NCBI GenBank assembly: GCA_965204395.1
Contig: OZ241987.1
Location: forward strand, 2,046,001 to 2,110,000
DNA from: Bin87 sp965204395
GTDB taxonomy: Bacteria > Chloroflexota > Dehalococcoidia > Lucifugimonadales > UBA3495
Direction of reading: 5' to 3'
DNA length: 64,000 nucleotides
Shown here piece after piece: positions 27,519 to 37,263 of this stretch; the stretch's first letter is position 1; each line of letters opens with the position of its first letter. A program made the position numbers and the translations under genes. The notes beneath the pieces are model-generated. The model made no database searches, was not told where the DNA came from, and saw nothing but the letters and a program-made list of their open reading frames with translations.

Positions 27519-30215
27519 CTAGGCAGAGCGGAGGGACTCGGGATCGGCCGTGGCGAGCTGCAACTGGTGGGCGCCGAGACCCTCGAAGAGTTGCTCGCGA
27601 CAAGTGAAAACCAGGATCTGGATGCGCTGTGCGGCGTGCGAGAGGATGTCGAACATCAACCGCATCCGCTGGTCGTCGGAAAACGCGAGCGCGTCGTCCA
27701 GGATCACAGCGGCGGGCGCGCCCTGGTCAATCAGCATCTCGGCGAAGGCCAGGCGAACGAGGACGGCGATCTGTTCCTGAGTGCCCATGCTCAGATGATC
27801 GAAGCTTTCTTCATATCCCGCGTGGCGGGATACACCGGTGATGTAAAGGTCCTCGTTTATGCCGATCTCGGCGTTGGGGAAGAGCATTTGAAGATACGGA
27901 TGGACGCGATTGACGACTGGGGCTAGGTAGCGTTCTCTGGCCTCGCTCTCGGTTGTGCGAAGGGTTTCGGCCAGGAGGTTCAGGACCGCGATTTCGCGTT
28001 CGAATTGTTCACGGCGGCGGATGGCCAGGTCGAGTTCATGCTGCGTGTGTTCGATGGCCTCGTCGATGCCGGCGCTATCGTGAGCTTCGATGCGCTCACG
28101 CAGCCGGCCGATCTCGATTCGCAGATCAACTCGGGTTGTTTCGCGTTGTTCAATTGCCGCTTTGAGGCGTGAGATCCGAGCTTCCAGCAGCGTCCTGGCA
28201 TCGGCTTGCTGTTCCGCCTCCAGCGCGGAGACGGTCTGTTTCTGTTCGGTCACGGCCTGCTCTACCGCTTCGCGCGCCTCCGCGAGTTGCTGATCGGGTG
28301 CAGCTTCGGCGTCGCTCCGGAGCTGTTCATCCCGCCTTTCGACCAAGTCGGTTTGACTATCCACCGTGTTCCGCAGCGTGCGCACTTCCACCATGCGGTC
28401 TGCGACGGATCGTGCCCGCTCGTCCACAGCCTCACGGGCGACCCGTTCCTCGTCCCTTGCCTTCTGCAGTTCTGACTGTGCGGATTCCAGGGCAACCTCA
28501 GCCTGCGCCTTTTCTGGGATCTGAACCGTGCCCTCCTCTTCCGGTAGGTCCGCCAGCGCCTGGATCAATTCGTCGATTCGTGGCTGGAGGGCGGCGGCGC
28601 TGCCGGACGGCGCGAGCCGTTCCAGTTCCTGACGAGCCGCGTCGGCGGTGACCTCGAGATCGCGCCGTTGGTCCCGCAGGACCTGTGCGTCGGCAAGCGT
28701 TTGCGCTCCGACTTCGCTGAGCGCAGCGTTCAGATCAACTCTGGCTTCCCGTTCCGCGCGCATGAGCTGGTCACGGTCGGCGACGGCCGGCTCGATGAGG
28801 ATCCTGCCCCGCTCGGGGATGGTGATCGTGACCGGCTCCACTGCCTCGACTGTCCTGGGCGGGTCCGTCAACGGAACGCCGTTGGCCTCAATGCCGGTAA
28901 GACGGTCGCTTGGGATGTCAAAGGTGACGCGCGTTGCCGCGACGCTGAGCCGGGCATTTGCCTGCTCGGCTGTGTCCGTGGCCTGGCGGATCCGTTGCAG
29001 AGATTCATCCGTGACTCTGATCTGCTCGGCCTGACGCTGGGCTTCAGTGAGTCGCTCCTGCGCAGCTTCGACAGCGCTCTGTTGGCGGAGCAGGTCGTCC
29101 AGCTCTGCGGAGCGAGTGATACGGTCCAGCATGCGGCGCCAGCTTGCCTCTGACCGTATCGCTGTTTCAACGGCCGCTTCGGCGTCCGTCGCGGCCTGCC
29201 GCAGTTCGTCAAGCGACGACGATGATTCCCGCTCGTGTTCCTGCAGTTCCTCCAGCCGCTCGGTGTCCTGCCTCAGCTTTTCCTGGTCCGCCTTGAGTTC
29301 AGCTCGCCGGGATGTGCGCTCGGTTTCGGCGCGTTCGGCTTGCTCCAACCGTCCCTGCCGGTTCTGTAGCTCACTGAGAGCCGCTTCGAGTTGCAGGTCG
29401 TGCCGCATCACCTCGCCGAGCTGCTCCTGAGCCTCCGCAAGTTCTTCCTGATCGATGCGGTCCTGACTGCCTTCCTCCAGCCGCGTGAGCCGCGCTGCCG
29501 TCGCCGCCAACTGCTCAAGCGTTTCCGACATCTCCAGCTGTTGCTGCTGCTGCTCGCCGAGACGCTGTTCGAGCTCACTGACGTTATCAAGCGTGTCCTT
29601 GTATTCGCCGCGGGGCTGGCGCCGGGCCGGAGTCACCAGTTCGTCACGCCGCTGTTCGATGACCTGCGGCAGTTCTCTGCCGCGCCGGCCTCCGAGCACC
29701 GTGCCGACCTCGGACTCCAGCCCGGCGCTGAGACTTGCCAGTGCCGAATCGGGCAGGTCCGGTCTGCCGAAAGACTGTCCCTGTAGAACCCAGAGGACGC
29801 CCCACATGCCGAGCGTATCCGAAGTCGCTCCCCGGTTACCGGCCTCGGCGAATCCCAGAAGGTTGCGCAACTCGTCCTCGGCAGCATCCGCTTCGAGCAA
29901 CGTTCCATCAGGACATTGCAGCCGCGCAAAGGAGCTCCTCACGAAGCGCTTGGTCAGCGTGTACTCAGCGTCGTTGACTTCGAAGACGAGCTCAACTACC
30001 GGCGCCGCGCCACTTCGATCGTTTTGCAATGCCACGATTGGGCGTGCCCTGGAACTGTGGCGCTCGAACAGCACTGCGCGAAGCCCGTCCAACAGGGTCG
30101 ATTTGCCAAGCTCGTTCGGCCCAACGACCAGATTGAGGCCGTCGCCGAGCTCGCCCAACTGTGTCGGCACGGTGAAGCGCTTGAGCTGGTTGACCGAGAG
30201 CCTACGCAGCTTCAT
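27519..30215 (-). CDS. SbcC/Rad50-like (YhaN-type) ATPase
   Basis: An 898-aa SMC-like ATPase. The Walker A is GPNELGKST at residues 32-40. A long coiled coil follows (about residues 180-750, many E/R/Q heptads). The C-terminal ATPase half carries the signature LSMGTQEQIAVLVRLAF and the Walker B VILDDALAFSDD. No CxxC zinc hook is visible in the coiled coil, unlike classical Rad50/SbcC and more like Bacillus YhaN. With the metallophosphoesterase encoded just upstream (ATGA overlap) it should form an ATP-driven DNA end-processing nuclease. Confidence 0.88.
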   Translation of the reverse strand: MKLRRLSVNQLKRFTVPTQLGELGDGLNLVVGPNELGKSTLLDGLRAVLFERHSSRARPIVALQNDRSGAAPVVELVFEVNDAEYTLTKRFVRSSFARLQCPDGTLLEADAAEDELRNLLGFAEAGNRGATSDTLGMWGVLWVLQGQSFGRPDLPDSALASLSAGLESEVGTVLGGRRGRELPQVIEQRRDELVTPARRQPRGEYKDTLDNVSELEQRLGEQQQQQLEMSETLEQLAATAARLTRLEEGSQDRIDQEELAEAQEQLGEVMRHDLQLEAALSELQNRQGRLEQAERAETERTSRRAELKADQEKLRQDTERLEELQEHERESSSSLDELRQAATDAEAAVETAIRSEASWRRMLDRITRSAELDDLLRQQSAVEAAQERLTEAQRQAEQIRVTDESLQRIRQATDTAEQANARLSVAATRVTFDIPSDRLTGIEANGVPLTDPPRTVEAVEPVTITIPERGRILIEPAVADRDQLMRAEREARVDLNAALSEVGAQTLADAQVLRDQRRDLEVTADAARQELERLAPSGSAAALQPRIDELIQALADLPEEEGTVQIPEKAQAEVALESAQSELQKARDEERVAREAVDERARSVADRMVEVRTLRNTVDSQTDLVERRDEQLRSDAEAAPDQQLAEAREAVEQAVTEQKQTVSALEAEQQADARTLLEARISRLKAAIEQRETTRVDLRIEIGRLRERIEAHDSAGIDEAIEHTQHELDLAIRRREQFEREIAVLNLLAETLRTTESEARERYLAPVVNRVHPYLQMLFPNAEIGINEDLYITGVSRHAGYEESFDHLSMGTQEQIAVLVRLAFAEMLIDQGAPAAVILDDALAFSDDQRMRLMFDILSHAAQRIQILVFTCREQLFEGLGAHQLQLATADPESLRSA

Positions 30216-31351
30216 CGTTGCCCCGATTCAAGCTTCCTGTGCTCGATGTAGAGTCGATGAAGGGCGGCACGGGCGAGTTCGGCGTCACTCCCCCCTGACT
30301 CGACCATTCCTCGCAGCCTGTCCGCGGCGGCGCGCACAATCCCGCCCGGATCAATGCTGTCCAGGTCATCGTCGGTGGGTTCCGGAAACAACTGCCCCCG
30401 GTCGATCCGAAGATGGTATAGCGCTGCGGCCGCCCCATCGACGATCTTTTCCTCGAAGGCCAGCAGGTCAGCCAGTGAGAGCGCTCCTGAAAGGTTCAGA
30501 TCGACCAGCGTGTGATTGAGGTCGCCGTTCAGGTTCCGCAATTTGCGCTCAAGCAGATCCACGTCATCCAGGTTCTCCACACGCTCGTCCAGCGTTTCCC
30601 ATCGGTACTGACCTGTCGACAGCGGAGTGACCCGTGGCAACTCCTTCGGACCGTCGATCTCCACCAGCAGGGCTGTGCCCCTGCCACGCGTCTGAAACGA
30701 GTCCGTCTCGGGCGTGCCGCTGTACCAGCAGCGTTCGTTTACCTGGAGCTCTCCGTGCCAGTCGCCCAGCGCCAGATAGTCAAGTCGAGCAAGCTCCGGC
30801 CGCGTGGGATCGATCGGATTGGATCTCTGTTCCTCATTGGTATCGAAGCCGTACACGGCGCCATGAGCCAGACCGATGCGGATCAGGCTGTCATCGGTGA
30901 CCTGCTCATCCATCCAGGCGGTGGGGTCATTGAGGGTCCGACGATGTTGGAGTGGAGCCGGAAGCAGGACGGCGGCATCCTGCTCGATGACCGCAGCGGT
31001 GGGTTCCGTGTGCGCGTGGACGTTGTCAGGCAGACCACGCCTTCGGAGTTGGTCCCACAGTCCGTTGGGCTGATGCGGATCATGGTTTCCCGGCAACAGA
31101 TGCCACTGTACCGACGTGTGAGCGCGCATTCGCTCGACGACCTGGTTGCGCGTGCGGGGGGAGGGCGCTGCGTGGTCGTAAACGTCGCCTGCAACCAATA
31201 CATGACTCACGTCGTGCTCGTCGGCGAGATTGCCGATGCGCGTGATCGCCTCCAGTCGCGCCAGCTGGAGACCTCCCATCTCCGCCACGTCAGTGAAGCG
31301 GAAAACTTTGCCGATCTGCCAGTCGGCGGAGTGAATGAAGCGAAATGCCAT
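30212..31351 (-). CDS. SbcD/Mre11-like metallophosphoesterase nuclease
   Basis: A 379-aa calcineurin-type phosphoesterase with all nuclease motifs in order: HSADWQIGK (motif I), LVAGDVYD (II), LPGNHDPH (III), GLAHGAVYGF (IV) and LGDWHGEL (V). The C-terminal helical part probably binds the coiled-coil base of its partner. The stop overlaps the ATG of the SbcC-like gene by four bases, which indicates translational coupling and a stoichiometric complex. Role: DNA double-strand end or hairpin processing, from homology to SbcD/YhaO. Confidence 0.88.
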   Translation of the reverse strand: MAFRFIHSADWQIGKVFRFTDVAEMGGLQLARLEAITRIGNLADEHDVSHVLVAGDVYDHAAPSPRTRNQVVERMRAHTSVQWHLLPGNHDPHQPNGLWDQLRRRGLPDNVHAHTEPTAAVIEQDAAVLLPAPLQHRRTLNDPTAWMDEQVTDDSLIRIGLAHGAVYGFDTNEEQRSNPIDPTRPELARLDYLALGDWHGELQVNERCWYSGTPETDSFQTRGRGTALLVEIDGPKELPRVTPLSTGQYRWETLDERVENLDDVDLLERKLRNLNGDLNHTLVDLNLSGALSLADLLAFEEKIVDGAAAALYHLRIDRGQLFPEPTDDDLDSIDPGGIVRAAADRLRGMVESGGSDAELARAALHRLYIEHRKLESGQR

Positions 31352-31467
31352 TGACTAAACAGGTTCCCCAATGAATGGCGTCATGGTGATGACACAGGAG
31401 AGTGTTCCCAGCTGCGGGGACATTGGAAGCGGAAAACCAGCCCGAAACTAGGAGCGCCCGACGGATA

Positions 31468-31725
31468 TTACCACCGGATCAACTCACCCGCATCCACATT
31501 GCCTTTGATAGTCGGCGCCCGGCGGCTAATCTCAAACTGTTTTTGCCGGTGACCCTGTCCCATCATCTGGGACTGGGTGGACCGGTGAACCGCCATGTCG
31601 ATCTGGGAGATGCGCCGGTTGGGCCCATGCGGGCGGCAAGCTGCTGACCCTGGTGGCGTCGGCGCTGGCCGGTGGTCTGCCTGAGGCGGACATTGACAAC
31701 GCCGATTGCCCTCACGTCAGTCACC
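31468..31725 (+). pseudogene. IS1380-family transposase, N-terminal fragment
   Basis: Fragments match IS1380 transposases: IHIAFDSRRPAANLKLFLPV, LSHHLGLGGPVNRHVDLGD, then after a frameshift near 31618 KLLTLVASALAGG. The next residues LPEADIDNADC contain a one-mismatch copy (TCTGCCTGAGGCGGA, 31676-31690) of the 15-bp palindrome where family members read a GD-x-I-D-D type segment. Nothing of the catalytic domain remains. Confidence 0.65.
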
Positions 31726-31951
31726 TCTCACTATCGTCGGCTGAATCCAGTCGGATGATGCCGGGGATTCTGCCAAAGTCGGCGTCGGCCGTAACCATGC
31801 GGGTCACGCCCAAAATGGATTGGTGTCCATTGCAATGGTATCCATTGGATGCCAGTCCACGGCCGGGCGTGCTCCTGGACAGGCGGGAAGGGATGCCGGG
31901 GGTTTTCACTACAATCGGGTCAACGCGACCAATCATCCGGAGGCGGGAACC

Positions 31952-32086
31952 ATGCCCCAATGCATTGCCTGCGGCGCGGAACTGGAGCCACCCGTGCGTG
32001 CGCCCCACACCGTCTACGTGAAGAGCCTCTACCGCATCGGCGGCCAAGACTACTGCCGCCACCACGTCATCAAGGCCGCCGCGTAA
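31952..32086 (+). CDS. Small CxxC zinc-ribbon-like protein
   Basis: A 44-aa protein, MPQCIACGAEL... ending GGQDYCRHHVIKAAA. The CxxC near the start and the CxxH near the end could bind one zinc. A good ribosome site, GGAGG, lies 8 bp before the ATG, which is why I regard it as real despite its size. Function unknown. Not in an evident operon. Confidence 0.6.
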   Translation: MPQCIACGAELEPPVRAPHTVYVKSLYRIGGQDYCRHHVIKAAA

Positions 32087-32559
32087 ACGCCAGCGTCATC
32101 ACCGAGGTCAAACCCGGCGCAGGGCCGGTGATGGCCGTTCCGCGGGGCATGCCTGCCACGGAACGCTGAAGGAACCGGCGCGCTTGCCGACGCGGTGACG
32201 GTTTCGGACCGTACACAGGAACCGGTGAGCCCATGCTATTCTCCGGTGGGCCACGACTGCGACGCCTGAGGCCCGTGGGAATACGATTATCACTCGTCGG
32301 AAGCATCAGGTCGCAATGAGAAGGGGGATGGAAGGTTGGTTCCGGCGTCGTGGTGGCAGCGCGCAGTTCGAACGGGCCATTCCCGGTTCCTCCAACATAA
32401 TCGGCCCTTGGACAACGGATCTCAGATATCCCGTGGACGGTGCACGCATGACTGCGCTCGCGTTCCCAATCGATCAACTTCTCGCTTTGGAATGACCAGG
32501 TTGCCAGGAGATGGCCCGTGGGAATTGCGAGAGACGCCGGCATTGGAGGCCTTGGATCA
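32087..32559. other. Non-coding stretch
   Basis: No supported gene or repeat between the small zinc-ribbon protein and the triple-repeat lipoprotein. The promoter for the latter should lie here but I cannot assign hexamers. Confidence 0.4.
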
Positions 32560-33864
32560 GTGAAGAAATCCGGCGCTTTGGGTCCGGTTTGGCCGCTCGC
32601 CCCCTTCCGGATGGGCGGACTCCGGTTGGTCGTTGCCAGCTTGCTGCTGATGTTGGTGGCCGGATGCGGCGACGGCACAGTGGATAATCATGTCCCTCCG
32701 TCGATACCCGAGCGTTCGGACAAACATCTGGCAAGTCGTGCCCCAATGTCTTCAGTAACGACATTCCCGCGGCATCACGCACCGCTGGGAACGGACCGAG
32801 GCGGCGAGTACTTCGCCGCCCAACTGGTCCTACAGGAAGGATGTCTTCGGGCGGAAGTTGCCTCCAAATACGACCCCAATGATCCAGGGTCCTGGCTGCT
32901 GATCTGGCCGAACGGGTTCACGTTTGCGACAGAGTCCGAAACGGTGCGGGTAGTGAACGAACTTGGTCGTGTCGTCGCGCACGTCGGCGGCCACATCAGG
33001 CTCAGCCCCGCCGCCGCCACGTTCCAGCAGGCCACGGAGCAGGGGTTGATAGAGGGGCTGTCGGAGGATTGCACCGGGCCCTATTTCCTGGTGGGCGACG
33101 AGGTCAGCGCCTTCGATCCCGGGTCCGAGGACACTGAACTGCGCTTGTCGGACCCGAACGTCGTGTTTCTCAGGGAAAGGACGGTGATTGCGCGACATCA
33201 GACGCTAATGAATGCGGCAGGCGTGGGAGAGCTCATTCTGGACGGCCAGTGCCTGCGCTTGAAAGACAGCTTCCCGAGAGAGCATTGGCCGACGATCATC
33301 TGGCCCGCCGGGTTCACGCCCCACGTCAACGAAGGCGTGGTCGAAATCCGCAACGGGGCTGGTCGCGTCGTGGCACAGGTTGGAAATCAAATAGCCGGCG
33401 GCGGCGGTTATTTCGAGCGCACCAGCGGAGATTGTTCAGGACCCGTCTGGCAAGCCAACAAGATGAAAACCCTGCCGGACGTCGAGGTCTACTTTCCGAA
33501 GCAGGATGGAACGCTGGCGCCTGAGGAGGGGACGGAGCTTTTCTCCGGAAAGCTGATCCTGTGGGAGAAATGCCTACAGGTGGCCGACGACGTCATTCGA
33601 GTGAAAGACCGGGTGTACGCCGGAATATCCCCGCTGATCATCTGGCCGCCTGACTTCGCCCTCAGCACGGAAGACGGTGTTGTGGAAATAGTCGATGGAA
33701 CCGGAAGCGTGGTCGCCCGCGTGGGAGACGAGGTTGAGTTCGACGCCTTCAACCTCACCTACGAAGAGGCCAAGGAGCACGGCGGGCTTGCGAAGATCAC
33801 GCCAGCCTGCTCGGGACCCTATTGGGCGGTGGGTGAGACATTCGCGGCTGTTCCTGTCCCGTAG
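32560..33864 (+). CDS. Lipoprotein with three internal repeats, unknown family
   Basis: About 434 aa: signal peptide with lipobox LVAGC, a linker, then three repeats of roughly 100 residues. Each repeat follows 'LIL-x-CL(R/Q)', 'IIWP-x-GF', 'EGVVEI-G-GRVVA-VG' and 'CSGP-W': LQEGCLR/LIWPNGF/CTGPYF, LDGQCLRL/IIWPAGF/CSGPVW and LWEKCLQV/IIWPPDF/CSGPYW. Each unit keeps two Cys that could form a disulfide outside the cell. I do not recognise the repeat. GTG 32560 has GGAGG 10 bp upstream; ATG 32611, directly at the signal peptide, is an alternative. Confidence 0.75.
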   Translation: MKKSGALGPVWPLAPFRMGGLRLVVASLLLMLVAGCGDGTVDNHVPPSIPERSDKHLASRAPMSSVTTFPRHHAPLGTDRGGEYFAAQLVLQEGCLRAEVASKYDPNDPGSWLLIWPNGFTFATESETVRVVNELGRVVAHVGGHIRLSPAAATFQQATEQGLIEGLSEDCTGPYFLVGDEVSAFDPGSEDTELRLSDPNVVFLRERTVIARHQTLMNAAGVGELILDGQCLRLKDSFPREHWPTIIWPAGFTPHVNEGVVEIRNGAGRVVAQVGNQIAGGGGYFERTSGDCSGPVWQANKMKTLPDVEVYFPKQDGTLAPEEGTELFSGKLILWEKCLQVADDVIRVKDRVYAGISPLIIWPPDFALSTEDGVVEIVDGTGSVVARVGDEVEFDAFNLTYEEAKEHGGLAKITPACSGPYWAVGETFAAVPVP

Positions 33865-34097
33865 ACTTCGTCCGGATTTGACGGCGCCCAATGTTGAAGG
33901 GGCCACGCCCGGCATCATGCCCTGGTCGCTTACATCAAGGGTTTCGGGAAAAACGTTCTCCAACACCCTCTGTGGCGACTCAACAAGGAAAACCGAGGCC
34001 GCGTCGGTAAATGACCCTCTGCGCATGACATGAACGGCAGGAACGGCCTACTGGGGAGGCACTGACCCCGTGATGCCTTCCAGCGGCATTTCAAAAG

Positions 34098-34651
34098 TTA
34101 CGTCTGGTTCCGACCCGGGCTCCGGTCCATGACCGCTTCACTGTCGCCGCGGGCTTCGCACTGCGCACGCTTGTTCCGCCACGGTGTCCAACGGCCAGCT
34201 CCCCGATCAGTCGGGCGCCACGCGACCACCGCCGCAAGTATGCAGCTTTCGATAAGGTCTATCCAAATGAATGACCCTGCTCCCCAAACGAACATTACCC
34301 CACCCAAGTAGAATGAGCCCAACGATCCACCCAACGTGCCCAACAGAATTATGGCCAGAGCGAGCTTTCTAAAATGCCGCTTGGGCAGAAGATCCGCCAC
34401 CAGCAAACAGGGGAGGCTGATCAAACCGCCCCGGACGAACGATAGTAGAAGGGCGTCTCCGCCCCAGTCATTAACCAACCCGACCCATGCCGCTGCCGGC
34501 AGAGAAAGCGCCGCCAGAGCGATAAGCAGCCAACGTATGGGAAGGAAATCGAACGCTGCGCTCCAAGCCAAAGCCCCGATTCCGCCAGCCAAGGCCAGGG
34601 CTTGGAACTCGGCATCATAAGTGGCTCCAGCCGACCCTGTAGCCGCTGTAA
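34098..34651 (-). pseudogene. MFS transporter, C-terminal half cut by IS5
   Basis: Encodes the last five to six helices of a paralogue of the MFS protein at 8171-9409 (shared LALAGG-GALAW, LSFVRGGLISLP, LLVADLLPKRHF and LAAVV-W-PTDRGAGRWTPW-NKR). The frame is open up to 34651, the base next to the IS5 end at 34652, so the N-terminal half was removed by or after that insertion. A protein from the internal ATG 34592 would be a non-functional half permease. Confidence 0.8.
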
Positions 34652-35438
34652 GAGGGGGTGTGCCAATGAGCTAAACTGGCGGTGGTTATTCTTGGGACGC
34701 GAATAGGATGCTGGTTACGCTTGGGGAATGAGTAGAAAACCTTATCCCAGTAATTTGACCGATACCCAGTGGTAGGAATTGGCGCCGTTGCTGCCGCCCG
34801 ACACCGTTCGGGGTCATCCCAGAACCACCGACCTGCGTGTGGTGGTCAACGGTCCGACTGAGGCGGATACATGCTGCGTGGCGTCATACCCTGGTCCGCC
34901 TGAGGCGGAATGCCCCATGACTTGCCGCCCTGGGGTACGGTGTGGTGGTACTTTCGCAACTGGCGCGATGACGGCACCCGGGAACGCATTGAAGAAGCCT
35001 GCGCTCCCGGGTTCGGGAGGCTGCTGGGCGGGATGCCACGCCCAGCGCGGCCATCATCGACAGTCAGTCGGTGAAGACCACGGAAAAAGGGGGCCCAGGG
35101 GTTACGACGCTGGCTAACGGGTAACCGGACGCAAACGGTCCGCCAGAGGCGGATGGTGGACACCATGGGCTTGCTGCTGGCCGACTGGTGTCGTGGGCTT
35201 GGGCCACTGGGGGATGGTTGCTCACCGTAGTCAAACGCAAACCGGACATCCACTACTTCGAGATGCTGCGCCGACGGTGGGGGTGGAACGTACTTTAGCC
35301 TGGATGTCCCGATACCGACGGTTGAGCAAAGACTATGAGGAACGCACGGAGAGCAGCGAAGCCTGGGTGCATATCGCCATGGTTTACCTGATGCTCAAAC
35401 GCCTCCAAGCCACCTGAACCCATTTGTCACACACCCTC
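34652..35438 (+). mobile_element. IS5-family element, degenerate (copy 2)
   Basis: Termini: GAGGGGGTGTGCCAA (34652-34666, diverged) and TTGTCACACACCCTC (35424-35438, identical to copy 1). It lies in the opposite orientation to copy 1 at 20767-21253. Its right end abuts the 3' piece of an IS21 istA. Confidence 0.75.
34729..35417 (+). pseudogene. IS5 transposase, broken, with palindromes
   Basis: N-terminal YPSNLTDTQ then a TAG in place of the next codons (copy 1 has WAELALL), followed by PPDTVRGHPRTTDLRVVVN. Palindromes sit at 34853 (one mismatch), 34895 and 35139. The C-terminus GVERTLAWMSRYRRLSKDYE with AMVYLMLKRLQAT is readable at the end. Several frameshifts lie between. Confidence 0.75.
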
Positions 35439-35650
35439 TCAGACCTGGAGCTCTATCCCTACCTGCCACGCGTCAGTGTGAAAGACCACCCAGCCTGGAG
35501 ACTACCTGACCCTGCTGTCGAGGAGGGCGGCCTGAGCGACCGGTCGACGCTGCTTCTGGAGCACCACCTCAAAGAGCTGAAACTGCCCACCTACCTGCGT
35601 GAGTACCACAAACTGGCCGCCCAGTGCGCCGCCGAAGCTGGACTTTACGC
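35439..35650 (+). pseudogene. IS21 remnant: istA 3' end plus istB 5' end
   Basis: Reads DLELYPYLPRVSVK, then after a one-base shift TTQPGDYLTLLSRRAA and a stop (IstA C-terminus). This is followed immediately by the IstB start STLLLEHHLKELKLPTYLREYHKLAAQCAAE. The istA part begins exactly where the fragment at 21254 ends (RPPRL to DLELY), on the far side of an IS5 end. Confidence 0.8.
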
Positions 35651-35705
35651 ATTTTTGGGCACTACAAGCGAGGACGATTGGGAGTGAATGATAGAGGCAC
35701 CCGGG

Positions 35706-35822
35706 AGTTCTTAAATGTCTGGGGTAACTGCGGACGGTGAAAAACCCTCCGGCACCTGCTACGTATAGCACCGCGCCAGAGCAGGGACATCCATGGCTCT
35801 TTTGTAGATTTTGCGCAAAGCA
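35706..35822 (-). repeat. Short remnant of the DDE-type IS
   Basis: Contains GCGGACGGTGAAAAACCCTC, matching the 3' end of the transposase in copies 1 and 2, and ends in the terminal repeat ATTTTGCGCAAAG (35808-35820). The middle of the element has been lost. Confidence 0.6.
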
Positions 35823-35898
35823 ACGTTATGCCCGAGTCCGGGCCATGCAGAGGAGACCAACTGACGAGGCCGGGACTCGGGTGTAGGCTCTTGACGAG

Positions 35899-37159
35899 GT
35901 GTGTCGTCCGGACAGAAACCTAGAGGACATTGGCGCTGCTAGCCACTTCGTGGCGGTGTCTGCCGACCGGGCGGAGCCGGCGGTGCGGGAGTTCGCCGCC
36001 TTCACGGCGGACCTGTACCGTCTGGCGGACTGGCTGAACGAGTGTGGGGTGGAAACGGTGGTCACGGAGTCCACCGGCGTGTACTGGATACCCTTTCGGG
36101 GTGCTGGAAGAGCGCGGCTTCCAGGTGATGCTGGTGGACCCTCGGCGCATCAAGAATGTGTCCGGTCAGAAGACCGACGTGCTGGACTGCCAGTGGCTGC
36201 AACAACTGCACACCTACGGTCTGCTGTCGGGCGCCTTCCGCCCGGAGGCTGAGATCCGCCGCCTGCGCAGCTACCTGCGCCAGCGCGCCATGCTGGTGGA
36301 GTACGCTTCTCATCACATCCAGCACATGCAGAAGGCGCTCACCCAGATGAACGTGAAACTCCAGCACGTCATCAGCAACATCACCGGCAAGACCGGAATG
36401 GACATCATCGAGGCCATCGTGGGCGGCGAGCGTGACCCCAGAAAGCTGGCCCTGTTTCGTCGCCCTGGGGTGAAAGCGAACGAAGCCACCATCGTGAAGT
36501 CGCTACAGGGGCACTGGCGAGAGGAGCACATCTTCGAGTTGACCCAGGCCCTGGAGTTGTACCGGTTCTATCAGGGCAAGATTGCGGAGTGCGATCAGGA
36601 GATCGAGGCCCAGTTGGAGCGGTTCGAGGACCGCAGCGACGGCGGGTCGCCTGGCCACAATGGCCGTCGGCAACGTCAAGGCAACGCGCCCCGCTTCGAC
36701 GTCCAGACACATCTGTACCGGATGACGGGAGTGGACCTGACCCGCATCCCCGGCATTGACGGCTTCACCGCCCTGAAGGTGATCAGCGAGATTGGCACGG
36801 ACATGACCAAATGGCCCAGCGCCAACCGTGCGGCGGCAGCATTACGGCTGGCGGCCAATGCCCTTCACCGCTCGGACAGCGCTTTGGGTGCCTTCCTGCG
36901 GCGTAAGAAAACCCATCTGGGCGCGCCCAAGGCCATCACGGCCACCGCGCACAAACTGGCCAGGCTCATCTACTCCATGCTGCGCTACGGTCAGGACTAC
37001 GTAGACGCCGGGGCCGAATACTACGAAACCCAGTATCAGCAGCGTGCCCTACGCGCGGCCAAGCGCCGAGCGGACCAACTGGGCTATGAGCTGGTGCCTT
37101 TCGCCGATCCTGAGGATCATTCTGGCGGTGTGCCCCTAAACTCGCCAGCGGCCCCTTGA
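35899..37159 (+). pseudogene. IS110-family transposase, frameshifted, catalytic Ser region deleted
   Basis: An N-terminal DEDD domain (IGAASHFVAVSADRAEPAV, VVTESTGVYWIP) is interrupted by a one-base frameshift near 36100 and resumes as GVLEERGFQVMLVDPRRIKN and KTDVLDCQWLQQLHTYGLL. The C-terminal Transposase_20 domain reads LTRIPGIDGFTALKVISEIG, then jumps from KWPSA straight to NRAAAALRLAA. The stretch that normally carries the nucleophilic serine (an SGG segment) is missing in frame. Inactive. Confidence 0.8.
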
Positions 37160-37253
37160 CGACTCCGATTACTCGGGAGTCCAGCTTGGGCGCCAGTGTT
37201 TTTCAGCGGGACCGTGGGCCCGGCAAATTCGTCTCATCAACTCTGAACAGTTA

Positions 37254-37263
37254 CCTGCTACGG
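37254..37263. repeat. Target site duplication of ISAs1 copy B (left)
   Basis: CCTGCTACGG, repeated exactly at 38506-38515. Confidence 0.9.

Noticed and set aside
28169..30519. Long + strand open frames opposite the SbcC-like gene
   Set aside because: Arg/Ser/Pro-rich low-complexity shadows of a coiled-coil gene with codon bias; no motif.
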